Program-made: the position numbers and the translations under genes | DNA from: Emergomyces orientalis | Lineage: Eukaryota > Ascomycota > Eurotiomycetes > Onygenales > Ajellomycetaceae | DNA: 64,000 bases | Direction of reading: 5' to 3' | Assembly: GCA_002110485.1 (NCBI GenBank) | Contig: MOWL01000007.1 | Location: 1-64,000, forward strand | Shown here: one piece after another, positions 48,301-59,858 of the stretch | Layout: each line of letters starts with the position of its first letter | Numbering within the stretch: the first letter of the stretch is position 1 | The notes under the pieces: generated by a model | What the model was told of the DNA's origin: nothing | Seen by the model: only the letters and a program-made list of their open reading frames with translations | The model's database searches: none

Positions 48301-50926
48301 GAGTCTCATTGATTAATGGGAGGGGGTATTGGTCCTTGCGAGTGATTGCATTCAAGTCACAGTAGTCTACACAGAATTGTAGGCCACTCTCTGGTTTCCA
48401 AGCAAAGAGCACAGGGGCTGCTGCCGGTGAATTACTCACTCGTATGAAGCCTTTATCCAAGTAATCCAGTAGTGTCTTCCAGAGAACAAGAAGTTCATCC
48501 CAGAATATATTGTAGAGAGAGTCTCAAGATGATTGAGTCTCTTTTTCATCTCTATTTTTCAATGTGATTCCATGGTCTACCCCTGGTCCGCGATGAGGGG
48601 GTAAAGTGTTGGCTGCAGTACAATCAAACACATTCAAATAGGCATGATAATGTTTGAGCAGTTTCTTCTGTGAATCAGTGAGTTTCTTTTTTATCTTCAG
48701 AGCTTTCTCTATGTCCTTCAGGCTAGCTGAGAAGACCTGAGTGCTGTCTTACTTACAGTGTTTGCAGAGATGATGCTCAAATGTAACTACTGAGACTTGA
48801 ATTGGTCAAGAATTCTCATTGAGAGTCAGAGCATTCTTCATCACAACTTCTGAATGAAAACGCAGCTCCCGTCTTTTACTATCAGGCACTGCATTGAATA
48901 TGTTCAGCCATGGCATCTCTAGAGTGATATGAGGGGAACCTGAGTCCTGGGGGGTCTTAACCACATAGAAGTAGAACCTCTTAGCTAGATGTCCTCCTAT
49001 GTCCAATGCCGCGCAAGCTACTTTGTCAATCATTTGATAGTTGCCATCAAATCCTTCAATAAGACGACCGGGAAATTTCATACACTGGAGGTTCAATTTT
49101 CGTGCAAGATGTGAGAAGATGATGTCATAGAGAGCACACTCTGAATCTATCATTGCTCTAGTGAAGTGTATGCCATCTAAGACAGTATCTACATAGATTG
49201 AGTCTCTAATCATTTTCTTCTCAAATTTCTTCCATCCCTTGACTGCTTGTTTCTCTGTGGGCCTCTGCAGATGATTTTCGGCAGAGGCTACTCTTTTTCT
49301 GGCTCCGGAGAGCTCTCCCTTGAGCTACTGTTGAGACTACTCGCCCTTGACTGAGGCTGAGGGTGGCTTTGGCGGGGTTCCAACATGGGGGCTACACTGG
49401 CGGCCTTCACAGGGCGCCGTGCAGGCTTGTAAGAGCAATCTGTGACCATGTGCTCTGATGCTTCACAGCAGAAGCACAACCTCTTTTTCTTTCTTCTATT
49501 CAGCTTCTTGAGATCTACTCATGCAGTGTGTTGTGTTCTCTTGTTCTTCTTCTTGATGATTTGCACTGGTGTGGGCTCCCAGTTCATGACATTCTGTGAT
49601 TCAGAAGGGGTCTGAAGAAGACTTCTTCAGAATCTTTTAAATGAGATATTTCAGTGTCAACTCAGCTGACTCTTCTCAGACTTATTGAAGTTTTTCATGC
49701 AATCTGCAATTCTTTTCACTTGATTCTTGAATTCATCATAGAACTTCTTTTCATCTAAGCTCAAGAGATATTTTTTTAGTTCTCAGTTGAAGACTTCTTT
49801 CAGATAGTCTTTTTTAATTGAGTCAGCTCATTCATGCCCATCAGTCTCTAGAAGCAGTTGCTTCAACTTAGTCAAGAGTTCATCAAAACTTCTCTTCTCT
49901 TGTCTCAGTCTATTCAGTTTGTTCAAGACTTTCTGCTCATAGACTGTGTCAGTAAATGTTGATTTCAGAAGCTCAAGGAACTTCTTGATGATAAATCTAC
50001 TAGTTTCAGAATATCAATTCACTCAAGAATGAATTCTTGCTGATACTTTGTCTTTCAGTCTTTTAAAAGTATACCACACTTGAGCTTGTTCATTTCCAAT
50101 GACCTGTCCATCAATCATAATCTTGGCTTTGAGGTTGCTGAGGAACTGTGAGAAATAGAAGAAATTATTACTGTTATAACAGACAGGGTCTGGAAGACTT
50201 GCTTTTGATCATTTTGATTCAATAGAGAGAAGAGTAGTGATAACTTCAGTTGAATCTGAAGTTCTGATAACTATTCATTACTTCTCAAGTTCTCATTATT
50301 GATTCTGTAGCTTCACTTGTTGAGCTGTCAGTCTTTTTTTCATCTGAAGAAGCTCTGCAAGCTTCTCTCTAGTGAGATTGATGATCATTTCTTTATTCTG
50401 TGATTTATGACTGCTTGTGACTAACACAAATTCATCTTCATTCAATGAAATCTTAAAGATGGTCATCAGAGTTTTTATTCTTATAAGTGCAGGGATTTCT
50501 TGCTACTCTGTCACACCATGATTTACTCAAAGAATGAGTTTATAATACCAGTATTCTTCTGAACTTTCTTATAGATGCAGGAATTTCTTGCTACTCTGTC
50601 ACACTATTATTCTTTCTTAATAATTGATCTGTGATGTCAGTGTCTTTCTGGGCTTTTCTGTGTCTTTCTTTAGTAAGGAGTAAAAATGAAGCTTTCCTAA
50701 TATAAGAGACAAGCAATTAGATATGAAAGAACTATATTATGCCTAAAATACAAGAAGAAAAGCTTAAGAAAGAAAAGAGAAAGAAAAAAGAAAGTGCAAA
50801 GAGTGTGAAGAAAAGAGCTCTAAGTGCAAGCTGCAAGTGAGGGCTAGCCACTAGTGTGGAAGCTATTAGTCTGTTTGAGCGGCTAGCCCGAGTCCATATA
50901 ACCATATAGAGGTTCAACCCCTGACA
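45365..50926 (-). mobile_element. Complete chromovirus (Ty3/gypsy, family A)
   Basis: LTRs of 226 bp at 45365-45590 (3') and 50701-50926 (5'), with termini TGTCAGGGG and CTTACA or CTTATA, flanked by GCATC on both sides (45360-45364 and 50927-50931). On the minus strand in order: leader, degenerate Gag, zinc knuckle CFCCEASEHMVTDC (about 49476-49435), protease region (49213-48806), RT (48460-47861, with VYIDDILIF), RNase H (47686-47462), integrase (46636-45995) and a chromodomain (YYVEKIL...YLIKWVDW...TW, about 45790-45650). A purine tract, GGAAGGGGAGGAGAGGGG, abuts the 3' LTR. TGA replaces several Trp codons, so the copy is not coding-competent as read, but it is the best preserved of family A here. 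Confidence 0.94.
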
Positions 50927-50989
50927 GCATCTTTTACATATTATTACAATGACATTAGATGTGGAAGAGGTTGTTATAATAAAAGATAA

Positions 50990-51565
50990 CACACACAAGA
51001 TTTAATATATATCAGAGATAAAAAACTCTGCAGAACAGAAAAAGAGAATAAACAGTTTATTAACAGCAATTCAAGCACTAACTGAGATTTTCAGAGAGAG
51101 AGAGAAAGATAAGAAAATAAATAAAATTAAAAAAAAGTATCTTGAAAATATATTGAAAATAGTGAGTGAGTTGAAAGCTGAACTGTGTGATTAGCTATTG
51201 AAGAAAATAGAACATGCAGTAGATATATCAGTATAATAGAATTTATATAATAAGCTCAGTGAAGCTTTCTCATAAGCAGCAGTCATAGTCAGAGAGAAAC
51301 TCTCAGCAAAAATCATATTAATAAAAACACTATAAAAGATAATAATTACTCACTGAAACTGTAAAGTTATCTCTGAAACTGAAGAAATATCTGAGACAAT
51401 TGTGAAACAAGTAAATGAAGCAATAAAGAACATAATAAAAAGAATAATAATAATAGTCAGATATATACTCAGTGAAGATCTCATTCTAATGACAGATACT
51501 CAGAACACTAAAACTGAACTGACAGTAGATAATAGCTGAATGCATGAATAAGAAGATAAAGTGTG
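50990..51565 (+). mobile_element. Relic of non-LTR ORF1, very AT-rich
   Basis: Aligns by eye with ORF1 of the element at 24375 (about 24450-24955): same spacing and word order, e.g. GTGAATGAAGC becomes GTAAATGAAGC and GGAGACCTGATTCT becomes GAAGATCTCATTCT. Most G and C differences are transitions to A and T. No open frame remains. It directly abuts the arginyl-tRNA synthetase fragment. Confidence 0.75.
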
Positions 51566-51571
51566 CATGAA

Positions 51572-52306
51572 GAGAACGAGGGGTCATGGGTCATTGATTT
51601 CGACAAGCATGGCGTGCGCAAGCTCGGTACTGCCGTTGTCCGGTAAACGACGACCTATATGCTTCGCAACGTCGCCCCCGTATTGGAGCGGGTGTAAAAG
51701 TATGAATTTGACAAAATGGTATATGTCGTTTCCGCTGAGCAGGACTCGTACTTCCAACGCGTCTTCAAGACTGTCGAGATTATGGGCTACCCTGACATTG
51801 CAGCTAGACTTGTTCGTATCAATTTCGGGAAAGTTCAGGGAATGTCATCAAGGCTCGGGACCGTGAAGCTGCTGAGCGATATATTAGATGAGTGTGGGAA
51901 CGCCATGAATGAAGTTATGCGTACCAACGACGCAAAGTATGCTCAAGTCGCGCACCCCGAAGCTGTGGCCGGCGTCGTCGGAATTACGGCACTCATGGCC
52001 CAGGACATGAGTGGGAAAAGAATCAACAATTATCCCTTTGACATTACCAGAATGACTTCCTTTGAAGGTGATACGGGGCCTTACCTCCAATACTCCCACG
52101 CAAGGCTGTGCTCGATCATGAGGAAAGCACATCTAACGGCGGATCAAGTTTCAAAGGCTGATTTTTCGTTGTTAAAGGAGCCCCATGCCATCGACATACT
52201 TCGCCTCATGGCCCAATATCCCGATATGACGAGCCAGGCGTTCAAGACTTTGGAGCCAACCACCATACTCACCTATCTCTTCAGGCTTACCCATCAGGGA
52301 TGTTTA
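51572..52306 (+). pseudogene. Arginyl-tRNA synthetase, internal fragment
   Basis: One frame reads VIDFDKHGVRK, then after stops TTTYMLRN, FDKMVYVVSAEQD, INFGKVQGMSSRLGTVKLL, AQDMSGKRINNYPFD, FEGDTGPYLQYSHARLCSI and EPTTILTYLFRLTHQ. These are the catalytic-core end, KMSK-like loop and anticodon-domain start of class I ArgRS. The N-terminal half and the C terminus are missing. In-frame TAA codons at 51644-51646 and 51695-51697 break it. ArgRS is essential, so a functional copy must exist elsewhere; this is a truncated duplicate beside a LINE relic. Confidence 0.92.
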
Positions 52307-53382
52307 TATGTTTTCAATTGGAGAATTCCCATCGTGAATGTTAATTTTACTTTGTTTTTACTGGATCAATGATGCATTGGCTGGAGTAGTTTTTTCTATC
52401 CTTTTGATACAATGTGATGAGTTTGAGTAGGCTTTCACCTCTAATTGAGATCGATTTTTCATTAACACTAGCGCAACAGATCAATGGGGTTCCAGCGCGC
52501 TTGTGACTACCGAGGGACCCGACTCATAAATTTAAGAGTCCAAACGTTGAAACCTCCAATCGAGCAACACACAGCTAGTTACCTAGGTATTGTCTAATGC
52601 AGGAGGGTGAAGTGTGTTAGCAAATTTGCCACCTATAGATTGCGAAGATCAGCCTTCAGAATGTATACGCGCCCAAAAGCTCACTAAGAGAAATATGCAT
52701 ATCTATCTTGGGTAAATTCCGTTAGCAGCTATAAGCATATCCTGTTGGCACTTAGCTTCAGCTTTCCTGCTGAGCACCAGGAGCAGGTTCTTGATCTGTA
52801 TATCATCCCTTTTCAAGTTCTTCTAGACTTTTGCACAGATTTCAGCGGCAAGTTCATGAATTGTAAAAGTGTTCAGATTTTGCAGGGCTATTCTATCACG
52901 CTTTTAACTTGCTGTTGGAGTTACTAATTTTGCCTTGCGAATTCAGCAAATAATTCTCCCAAGTTTTGAGCTTTGCATCTAGCTGGATCTCTTGGCCAGA
53001 GACCACCGGTGGGGTGGGTTGCCTACTCGCCATACTTTCCTGGTACTAAATGATACCCTTAGGTCCAACAAGCATATTGAGCAAATAATCGGTTGTAAAG
53101 ATATTTTGGGAATTAGGTCTTCACGGAGTGGGGTTGTTTTCTACTGCGTGGCGAATAGAGAGGAAATCTACAGGTGGCTTGGATGGAGATACCGGCACTT
53201 TCACTGCCGATAGAAACGAGCAAATAGCTAATACAGAAAGAAGGAAGCACAGGCTTGTAAAATCCTTTAGAACATGAAATCTCTCATTTTCCATATTTTT
53301 ACTTGGAGGGAAGGTATCAAAACCCACAACCTTCAATAACTGTTGACCATTGTTGTAACTTCCACTTAGATCTTGTTTATCT
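52307..53382. other. Intergenic DNA without supported genes
   Basis: Short open frames here (52745-52927, 52992-53213) lack ATG starts or domains. No repeat structure was recognised. Positions 53303-53382 may include a remnant of the original C terminus of the adjoining FAD oxidase. Confidence 0.5.
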
Positions 53383-54795
53383 TCAGTACAGACTCCAGAA
53401 TACTCGCTCGGCATCCCATATTGATTTCACACGCTTCAATTCGGCGACTCTTTCGTTTGGATACAGCTCTTCCAGGTCTATCCCCGGATACTGGTTATTA
53501 GCCAACGTCCTTGGCGGCCCTGTATCGTTCCGCCTGGCGATCTCTATGAACTCATTGCAGAACTGATTCAGATACTCATTTGTTTCCCACTTGTGAGCCC
53601 ACCGGATCGTATTAGCGAATATTCCACGGTCTCGGACCCCAAGAAATTTGAACTGTCCTTCCCGGCTTTGTCCTAACTCGACAGCCTTGTTTGTGCCGAA
53701 CCGGCCCCAGACAGCTATGGTTCGCTTCGCATCGTGGTTTTGCTCACCCACCCGGGACCAGCTCTCGAAACTCTCTTTGAGAGTTTCCGCGTTGACAGAG
53801 CTCACGTGGCAGGAGGAAATGCCCTTGTATCCGCCATGGACATTCATAAAGTCAAGTCCATTGTTAGCGGTGGCCATCGGAACAAAGAGCGTCTCTACTT
53901 TGTTGGCTTTGCTGATGAGTTCCTGTTCAAAGAGCGGGGTGGCAGCTTGCTCGCCCTCATGAGCAGGCCCATAATACGACGCTGAGAGCATGATCGTAGG
54001 CGAATCTGGAACGGGAGCATTGGGCGGGGTTCTGAGGAAGACCATGGAGATGGCTAGAGGAGGTGCTGGATTACTGAAATGCGTGAATGCCTCAGCAGCG
54101 GCCCCAATGGCAGTGGATGGGAAAATGGCCCTACGAGTCCAAATGCAGTCGCTCGTCATGTTCAGACTCGCTAGTGGGAATATTTTCATTACCACCGATG
54201 TGATCACTCCGAGCCCATGACCAGCGCCGCAGAGAGCGTTGAACAGAGCCTTTTCCTCTCTCTCTGATGAAGAACTCACATTCAGCTTCTCCGCGTTCTG
54301 GGATATGAGCTGTATTGATTCCACAGCGTCGATCATGAAGCCGTGCAGACCGTTCAAAGGACAATTGCCACCACCCAAGACACATCCGACGTATCCAACA
54401 GCGTTAGAGTTGGGCCACAATGTATAATAGCCCTCCGCGGTGACAGTCTCGATCACTTGACCGGTCGAAACACCACCACCAACACGTACAGTCCCCGCAG
54501 GCCTGTCAAGGACCACGCTGTTGAACTTCTTCATGTCTAGATACAGGGTTTTTGAGGTGATTGGCACAAAGGAACCATGGCCGCCATTTCCTGGGATAAG
54601 TGTGAGTTTCCACTCTTTGGCAAGTCTAATGGCGTTAAAAATGTCCTCTTCAGTACTTGGTGTGATCACCATTGCTGGAAGCTCAATGTTGTGATCTGAC
54701 CATCTTGAAATCACCTCACTGGGAGTTTGAGAAGGCTGCGGGACAACTACCTCACATTTTGAGTGAGTAGCAATCAGGACAGTTGAATCAGTCAT
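53383..54795 (-). CDS. FAD-linked oxidoreductase, BBE/PCMH type (470 aa)
   Basis: A single exon from ATG 54795. The PCMH-type FAD domain is clear: PAMVITPSTEEDIFNAIRLA, then NGGHGSF (about residue 72; the His is the usual 8-alpha flavin link), VRVGGGVSTGQVI, YVGCVLGGGNCPLNGLHG and GLGVITSVVMKI. The substrate domain ends in NQYPGIDLEELYPN and WDAERVFW. The protein has no signal peptide, so it would be intracellular. Such enzymes oxidise alcohols or close rings in secondary metabolism or degrade sugars and alkaloids; the substrate is unknown. It stops at TGA right after VFWSLY; many relatives continue about 20 residues with a Trp-rich end, and the same frame beyond the stop shows RSKWK, so a slight C-terminal truncation is possible. 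Neighbour of the DHA1 pump 1.2 kb away on the same strand. Confidence 0.9.
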   Translation of the reverse strand: MTDSTVLIATHSKCEVVVPQPSQTPSEVISRWSDHNIELPAMVITPSTEEDIFNAIRLAKEWKLTLIPGNGGHGSFVPITSKTLYLDMKKFNSVVLDRPAGTVRVGGGVSTGQVIETVTAEGYYTLWPNSNAVGYVGCVLGGGNCPLNGLHGFMIDAVESIQLISQNAEKLNVSSSSEREEKALFNALCGAGHGLGVITSVVMKIFPLASLNMTSDCIWTRRAIFPSTAIGAAAEAFTHFSNPAPPLAISMVFLRTPPNAPVPDSPTIMLSASYYGPAHEGEQAATPLFEQELISKANKVETLFVPMATANNGLDFMNVHGGYKGISSCHVSSVNAETLKESFESWSRVGEQNHDAKRTIAVWGRFGTNKAVELGQSREGQFKFLGVRDRGIFANTIRWAHKWETNEYLNQFCNEFIEIARRNDTGPPRTLANNQYPGIDLEELYPNERVAELKRVKSIWDAERVFWSLY

Positions 54796-55989
54796 TGAAT
54801 TGTTTAATACAATAACTCAGCAACAATAATGTCTATGAAAAACTGTGAGTGTTACTGTTTGCAAAACAGGACTTCATAAAAAATGTGAGTGAATGTGAAT
54901 ATTGTTTGTTTGAGAAACTGAGTTGAAAAGTCATCTTAAATTTATCACTGAACTCTCAGGTAACTGTTCTGCTCAAAACCATCAAGTCACGCTATGTAAC
55001 ATGGCGGCACAGCGACAGGGGCCAGCGGTGCGGCGGTGCCATTGTACAGCATGATTATACAGGTGGATGACAAAAGTATCCGGCAGCGTAGAGCTGTCGC
55101 CTAGGCTGGCAGAATCATGAATTTGCTTTGACTTTCATATGTAGCATACTAGTATGTCAAATTGATTCAAAAAGTATGATATGAATGATGAGACATGATT
55201 AAAGCTACCCATATTCAGCTATAACTATTGACTTAAACTTTTAACCACACTCAGCATTTTTCTAATTATGTTCAACTGAATGCTGAAAGCTTCTGGAAGA
55301 GGGAAAACAGCACTCTGTATGAAGAAAATGTATGCCAAATGTGAAGAAAGAAGTTTCAAGTTTCAAATCTTCAGTACAAGTCTGAATATGATTTTTCAAT
55401 GTAGCTTGTTCTCACATTTTACCAGTTTAAAGAGCTTGACAATTTTTCTTACTGAAATAGTTTTGTTAAAACAGCAGCTTCTTTTCAATGAGGACTCAAA
55501 ACACACTGATTGTGAATTCAAATCACTATTTTATTTTATTTTATTTTTCATACATTAGTTACGTAGAAACACATTGAAAATGAATAAGATTCAATTCTAT
55601 TAATTTTCAAATTTTATTTGATAAAAGCTAATATGTCTATTATTATTATTATTATTATATACAATTGCTCATTTTTATATTTAACATTCATATCACATCT
55701 CATTAAAAAGAAGTTCTAGCATATTGAATGTTTCTCTGTTTTTAAAGAGAAACTGGTGCATACGTATAAGTTATGTCATTGTGCCAGTCCCAGACTTCCA
55801 GTCATAACAGGTCAATTCCTCTTCATCATCAAGAAGGTTTAATCTGTCACATTTCATACAACTACAATAATCAGAAGAGCCAGCTGCTCCTTGCAACACT
55901 CACATCTACATCTGTACCTTGAATCAAGTAATCCATTATTCAACTTCCCCTTCGTGGGAAAACCGACGCCGGTTTGTTGGAGGCCAGGG
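54796..55989. other. Intergenic DNA
   Basis: No gene is supported. A GC-rich patch at about 54995-55125 contains a GGATGACAAAAGTATCCGG-like string typical of small DNA-transposon ends, but I could not find its partner. The remainder is AT-rich with an (ATT)n run near 55640. Confidence 0.45.
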
Positions 55990-57852
55990 TTAGGTACGGG
56001 ATGTATTAGATTTGTGTTGTCGCAGCTTCGCGCTGGCTATTGACTGGCGGGTATTTACGCGGTCGATGTCGTAGGGGTTCCCCTCATACTCACTAACCGC
56101 GCGAGACAGTCTCGAGCCAACTGATGCCGTCCTGGCCCGGTGCCTCCTGGTTCGTTCACCGAGGCCGCCCAGTTCAAACTCACTGTCTGAAGTCGACTCA
56201 CTAGCCTCCCGATATGCGGGCACCTCTGCTTCATCTGATCCAGGTTCGCCTTCCTTTCCTTCTCCTTGCTGAGAAGTAACCTGCAATTTTCGCATGAAAT
56301 CGTCTGCCTCTGCGGCGAACTTACAGCGACGCCGAATTGGTGCACCATATTTATAAAAAATAAATGGAAATGGAACGCATGCGAGAGCTAAAAATGCGGG
56401 GATCGTCGAAGCCCAATGAATTCCGAGGTCTTCGTACATATATCGAGTGAAAAGAGGGAACGCGGCACCGAAAAGAGATCGCAAGACAGAATTCGCAGCG
56501 AGTACCGAAGCCGCGTAGATGGTGTAAGAATCAATAAGGTAATTGATCACCCCAAGAAATACAAGGACCATACCAAGGCCAAAGGGGATTCCGGCAGCAA
56601 TGCTCGCAAGGAAATGTACCGAGGGAGAATTCGTCCACGCGAACCAGAAAAGACCAATTGGGATAGAAACGCCGCCAATTATGCAAACAGGTAGTCGTGC
56701 TTCAGGAGGAGCAAATCCACCATTATCCCGGGCAATCTTCTGGTATCTCTTGTCGTAGGCTATATTAATAACCATGGCGATGAGCATGCCAATTAGGACG
56801 CCGAGGAAGGACAAGCCACCGACACCTTCATTCCATCCGCGATATTGTTGATATACAATTGGAAAAGCGGCGAACAACATGTACAAGGTTCCGTAGACAA
56901 TGGCCATATACGTCGACAGAAGGAACACGATCGGTTCCGTGAATAACAAAATCCAAGGGCGGAGGAGGGAGGTCTGAATGGCCTCGCTAATCGTTACCTT
57001 GCCTTGATCAACATCCATTTTGCTTCTGTATACCTTTCCGCTCAGCTTTGACAGTCGCTCTGCTCTTTTCCTAAGCAGCACGGGGGCATATGTTTCAGGA
57101 ACGAGTAAAGAACCGAAAATCCACAGTACACCCGAAAATATGGCAAGAAATCCTTGAACCCATCTCCAACCTTCTGTCATACCCAAGAACCCGCCAATGA
57201 TTGGGCCTAGGACGGGACCCAGAAAAGGAGCGAGCGCAAACAAACCCATGGCGAAACCACGCTCAGAAGCCGAAAACATGTCGGCAATGATTCCGCCCGC
57301 ATTGGTCAGCGGCGATGATCCGAAGGAGCCTGCAAAGAACCGGAAAAGTAACAAACTCTGAATATTTTTCGCACCAGCCGCAGCACCGTTGAAAGCAGTA
57401 AGTGCGCAATACGTGCCCACGAAAATAATTTGGCGACCCATGAGTTCGCTCATGGGAGCCCAGATCAGCGGGCCAACTGCGAAGCCCAGGACGAACAACG
57501 AAACACCCAGCGTGACGACAATGTTGCTCGCGCCAAACTCTTGCCCAATCTGACGTGCGCCGCCAGTGTAAGCGGAGGAAATCAGTGCGACAGCGAGCGA
57601 GGAAATCGCCACGACCAAGGTGATAGACCACTTCTTCAAGGTGGAGAATTGCATCGGATTTCGAGGGTCTTTGTTAGGAATCCATTGGACTACAAACGGG
57701 TCATCGTCTGTGCCAGAACCGGGGTAGGGATAGTTGATAACCTCATCGGTCACAGCACCTTGGTCAACGACCTGTCGCCAGTGAGGAATGGTTTTGGAAT
57801 GAGAGGGTTCGATAACGTCGTCCTTTTCTGCGTCACCAGCAGATTCCGCCAT
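55990..57852 (-). CDS. MFS multidrug/polyamine-type transporter, DHA1 family (620 aa)
   Basis: A single exon from ATG 57852 to TAA 55990-55992. An acidic cytosolic N terminus leads to DDPFVVQWIPNKDPRNPMQF and KKWSIT before helix 1, the usual entry of fungal DHA1 pumps. Motif A-like PMSELMGRQ follows helix 2, GSFGSSPLTNAGG is in helix 4, and APFLGPVLGPIIGGFL is the motif C antiporter signature in helix 5. Twelve hydrophobic segments are seen, with a central loop around AERLSKLSGKVYRS. The C terminus after helix 12 is a long Ser/Glu/Arg-rich tail of ~110 residues. It acts as a proton-driven exporter of drugs or polyamines at the plasma membrane; the substrate cannot be named. It may export products linked to the neighbouring oxidases. 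No defects are seen. Confidence 0.93.
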   Translation of the reverse strand: MAESAGDAEKDDVIEPSHSKTIPHWRQVVDQGAVTDEVINYPYPGSGTDDDPFVVQWIPNKDPRNPMQFSTLKKWSITLVVAISSLAVALISSAYTGGARQIGQEFGASNIVVTLGVSLFVLGFAVGPLIWAPMSELMGRQIIFVGTYCALTAFNGAAAGAKNIQSLLLFRFFAGSFGSSPLTNAGGIIADMFSASERGFAMGLFALAPFLGPVLGPIIGGFLGMTEGWRWVQGFLAIFSGVLWIFGSLLVPETYAPVLLRKRAERLSKLSGKVYRSKMDVDQGKVTISEAIQTSLLRPWILLFTEPIVFLLSTYMAIVYGTLYMLFAAFPIVYQQYRGWNEGVGGLSFLGVLIGMLIAMVINIAYDKRYQKIARDNGGFAPPEARLPVCIIGGVSIPIGLFWFAWTNSPSVHFLASIAAGIPFGLGMVLVFLGVINYLIDSYTIYAASVLAANSVLRSLFGAAFPLFTRYMYEDLGIHWASTIPAFLALACVPFPFIFYKYGAPIRRRCKFAAEADDFMRKLQVTSQQGEGKEGEPGSDEAEVPAYREASESTSDSEFELGGLGERTRRHRARTASVGSRLSRAVSEYEGNPYDIDRVNTRQSIASAKLRQHKSNTSRT

Positions 57853-58979
57853 CGCAGCAAATTAAGGACAATATACAGAGAAGAAGACAAAAGCAAGACA
57901 GTGAACGTCGACGAACTAATTCGTCAGAAAAATGCAGTTCCAGTTCAGGAGAAAAGGGATAATCCAGCTTTTAAAGGAGGTATGGAAAACCAAATACGGG
58001 GGAAGGAAGACAACCAGAAAAAAAGTGCGCAATAAGAATCAGCGATTGATTTTTTAATAAAAAAATTGTGCTCTCTCAAGAGGCGTCATCAAGCATGGCC
58101 CTCTTTTACCTCCACGAGAGGCAAAAAACCCTTCAAGAGCCTACTTCGGGAGTACATTGCCCGAGACAGTATACTTCTGCACTTCTGAGTACTTCACTGG
58201 TTCCTCCGTCGGATGTTATCCAGCCTTTCAGCCACAAAATAAGTAGAATCTCCGAGGCTTATGTTGAAGATTAATAATGTCCCAAAAAACAAGCTTTAGT
58301 CGCGTTCATATTTTGCATAGACACCGTAGTTACGGGTGGATCAGCCGTCTTGGAAACGGATCCAACAAAATGAACCCTAATAATGAACCGAGGGACGAAA
58401 GTTGGGTCGAACCATTCGCATTCTTATTCGTATTCTTGAAAGCTCGGTGTCTTTACTATTATTCGAGAGAGGCCGAATACACCAAGACATGAGAAAGGAA
58501 AAGCACAAGGATGGAAAACCTGTTGCATTTACCGTGACATATCTTGGCTCAATCTCACCAAGGTTGCCATCAATTGCCATGTGGAAGTTAGTTAATAGTG
58601 ACGATTTCTTTTCTGGAATTTTCTACGGCTGGTTGGGAAGCATAGCTATCTGTTGCTGCAGTGGGTTGGTGACTAGGCTCAACCCGGACACTTTGGCATT
58701 TTCTTGTGGCGGATTCACCGTTTTTAGTGGGTGAGATCCAATTTCTCCAACTTACGGAGTACTTCGTTTTTATCAACCGCTTTCCATCTTTTTTCTGAAA
58801 ATTTTGAGTGTCTCATATGGGCCCAATTTTGATGTTTTCTGGTGTGGCCATTGATTCAAACCCTTTCAACGTGTCCCCGATTGTTAGCATCTCCGCTTCC
58901 TCCCAGAGCATTAATTCCAGCCCTCGTCTGCCCTCCGGCCGATTGGCTGAAGCAAAGTCTGTGTGCATAGCCATTCTCA
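57853..58979. other. Intergenic DNA
   Basis: Presumed promoter of the MFS gene. Open frames here are short and unsupported. I see no repeats. Confidence 0.5.
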
Positions 58980-59858
58980 TCATTGAGAGGACGAAAGTGA
59001 CTCAATGCAAGCAATCCTCGCTATCCAAGGACTGTGGCGCTCTCCTGAATTCAATGGTCCCACATGCCGTTCGGGTATGCTGCAAATTCCAGGAAAAGCA
59101 TCGTTCTGGAGCAGTGCGCTCTCTATAGGAGCCGCGGAATCATCTGCTTCATCGATGTATTGGAAGAGGCTTTCAAAGAAGCCGCTCTCTGTAGCATCCT
59201 GATAACGGCTGACCATCTCTCTATCCGCAGGAAATCTTTCGTCGTACTCTACTGCGCAATTTGGCCTTGCCCAGATGTTGTCCCTTCTTTCTTCAGGCAC
59301 TGAATCTCTTATGGCATCTTCAAGCCATAGCCAGAGCTTGGCTACCCTCTTCAATGACCCCAACGACCACCCATCGCGGAAACCGAAATGCACATGCGTA
59401 CTACAACTCGGATGCTTTTTGGCATCACATATTTGATCAATTATTCCCCACAGTGTCTCAATGGTGTTTTTACGAATCTAACTGCATTCAAACTGAATAC
59501 ATGAGAGGAAATTTCTAGGCAAACTTCTAACCCTGAGAATAGTTAAATAAGGTTTTAGAATGCGTATCTTACAGTATTTCTTAAAATTATCTTCCTCCTT
59601 TGGCTCTACAATGCTCCCATCTCTTCCAACTATCCACTTGCTGTAATCACTCTGGACGAGATGTGCGGGTATGTCGCTCTCACAGAGCCGTTCTGCAATA
59701 CACTTTTGAAAAATATTTGCGTTCAAACGGTGGGTTTTTGGTACAAGGGGACGAGTAAAATCCCAATTTCTGATCTCGAGCATCTCTCTAATTTCTGGGA
59801 CTTCTATTCGTGGCCGCACCAGAATCTCTATTTCTACGCCGAAGGTCAGGTTCTCCAT
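58980..59858 (-). pseudogene. Amidoligase-like protein, probably disrupted
   Basis: From ATG 59858 the frame reads MENLTFGVEIEILVRPR, the opening of fungal putative amidoligase (Amidoligase_2-like) proteins. Further on, ETLWGIIDQ, HPSCSTHVHFGFRDGWSLGS (about 59370-59430) and LEDAIRDSVPEERRDNIW are the typical core with the HVHFG motif. The two halves share phase but are separated by an in-frame TAG (59478-59480). A plausible 40-bp intron (59533-59572, GTAAGA...CTCAG) would give YWLEVCLEISSHVFSLNA, which also fits the family, but then leaves the next block out of frame. So either a frameshift or an unresolved intron exists. The frame ends at 58980 without the usual C-terminal part. Function: ATP-grasp-unrelated glutamine-synthetase-fold amide ligases, role unknown in fungi. 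Confidence 0.65.

Noticed and set aside
54990..55130. Possible Fot1/mariner-type terminal repeat
   Set aside because: A single end-like string (GGATGACAAAAGTATCCGG) without a matching inverted partner or transposase remnant that I could find.
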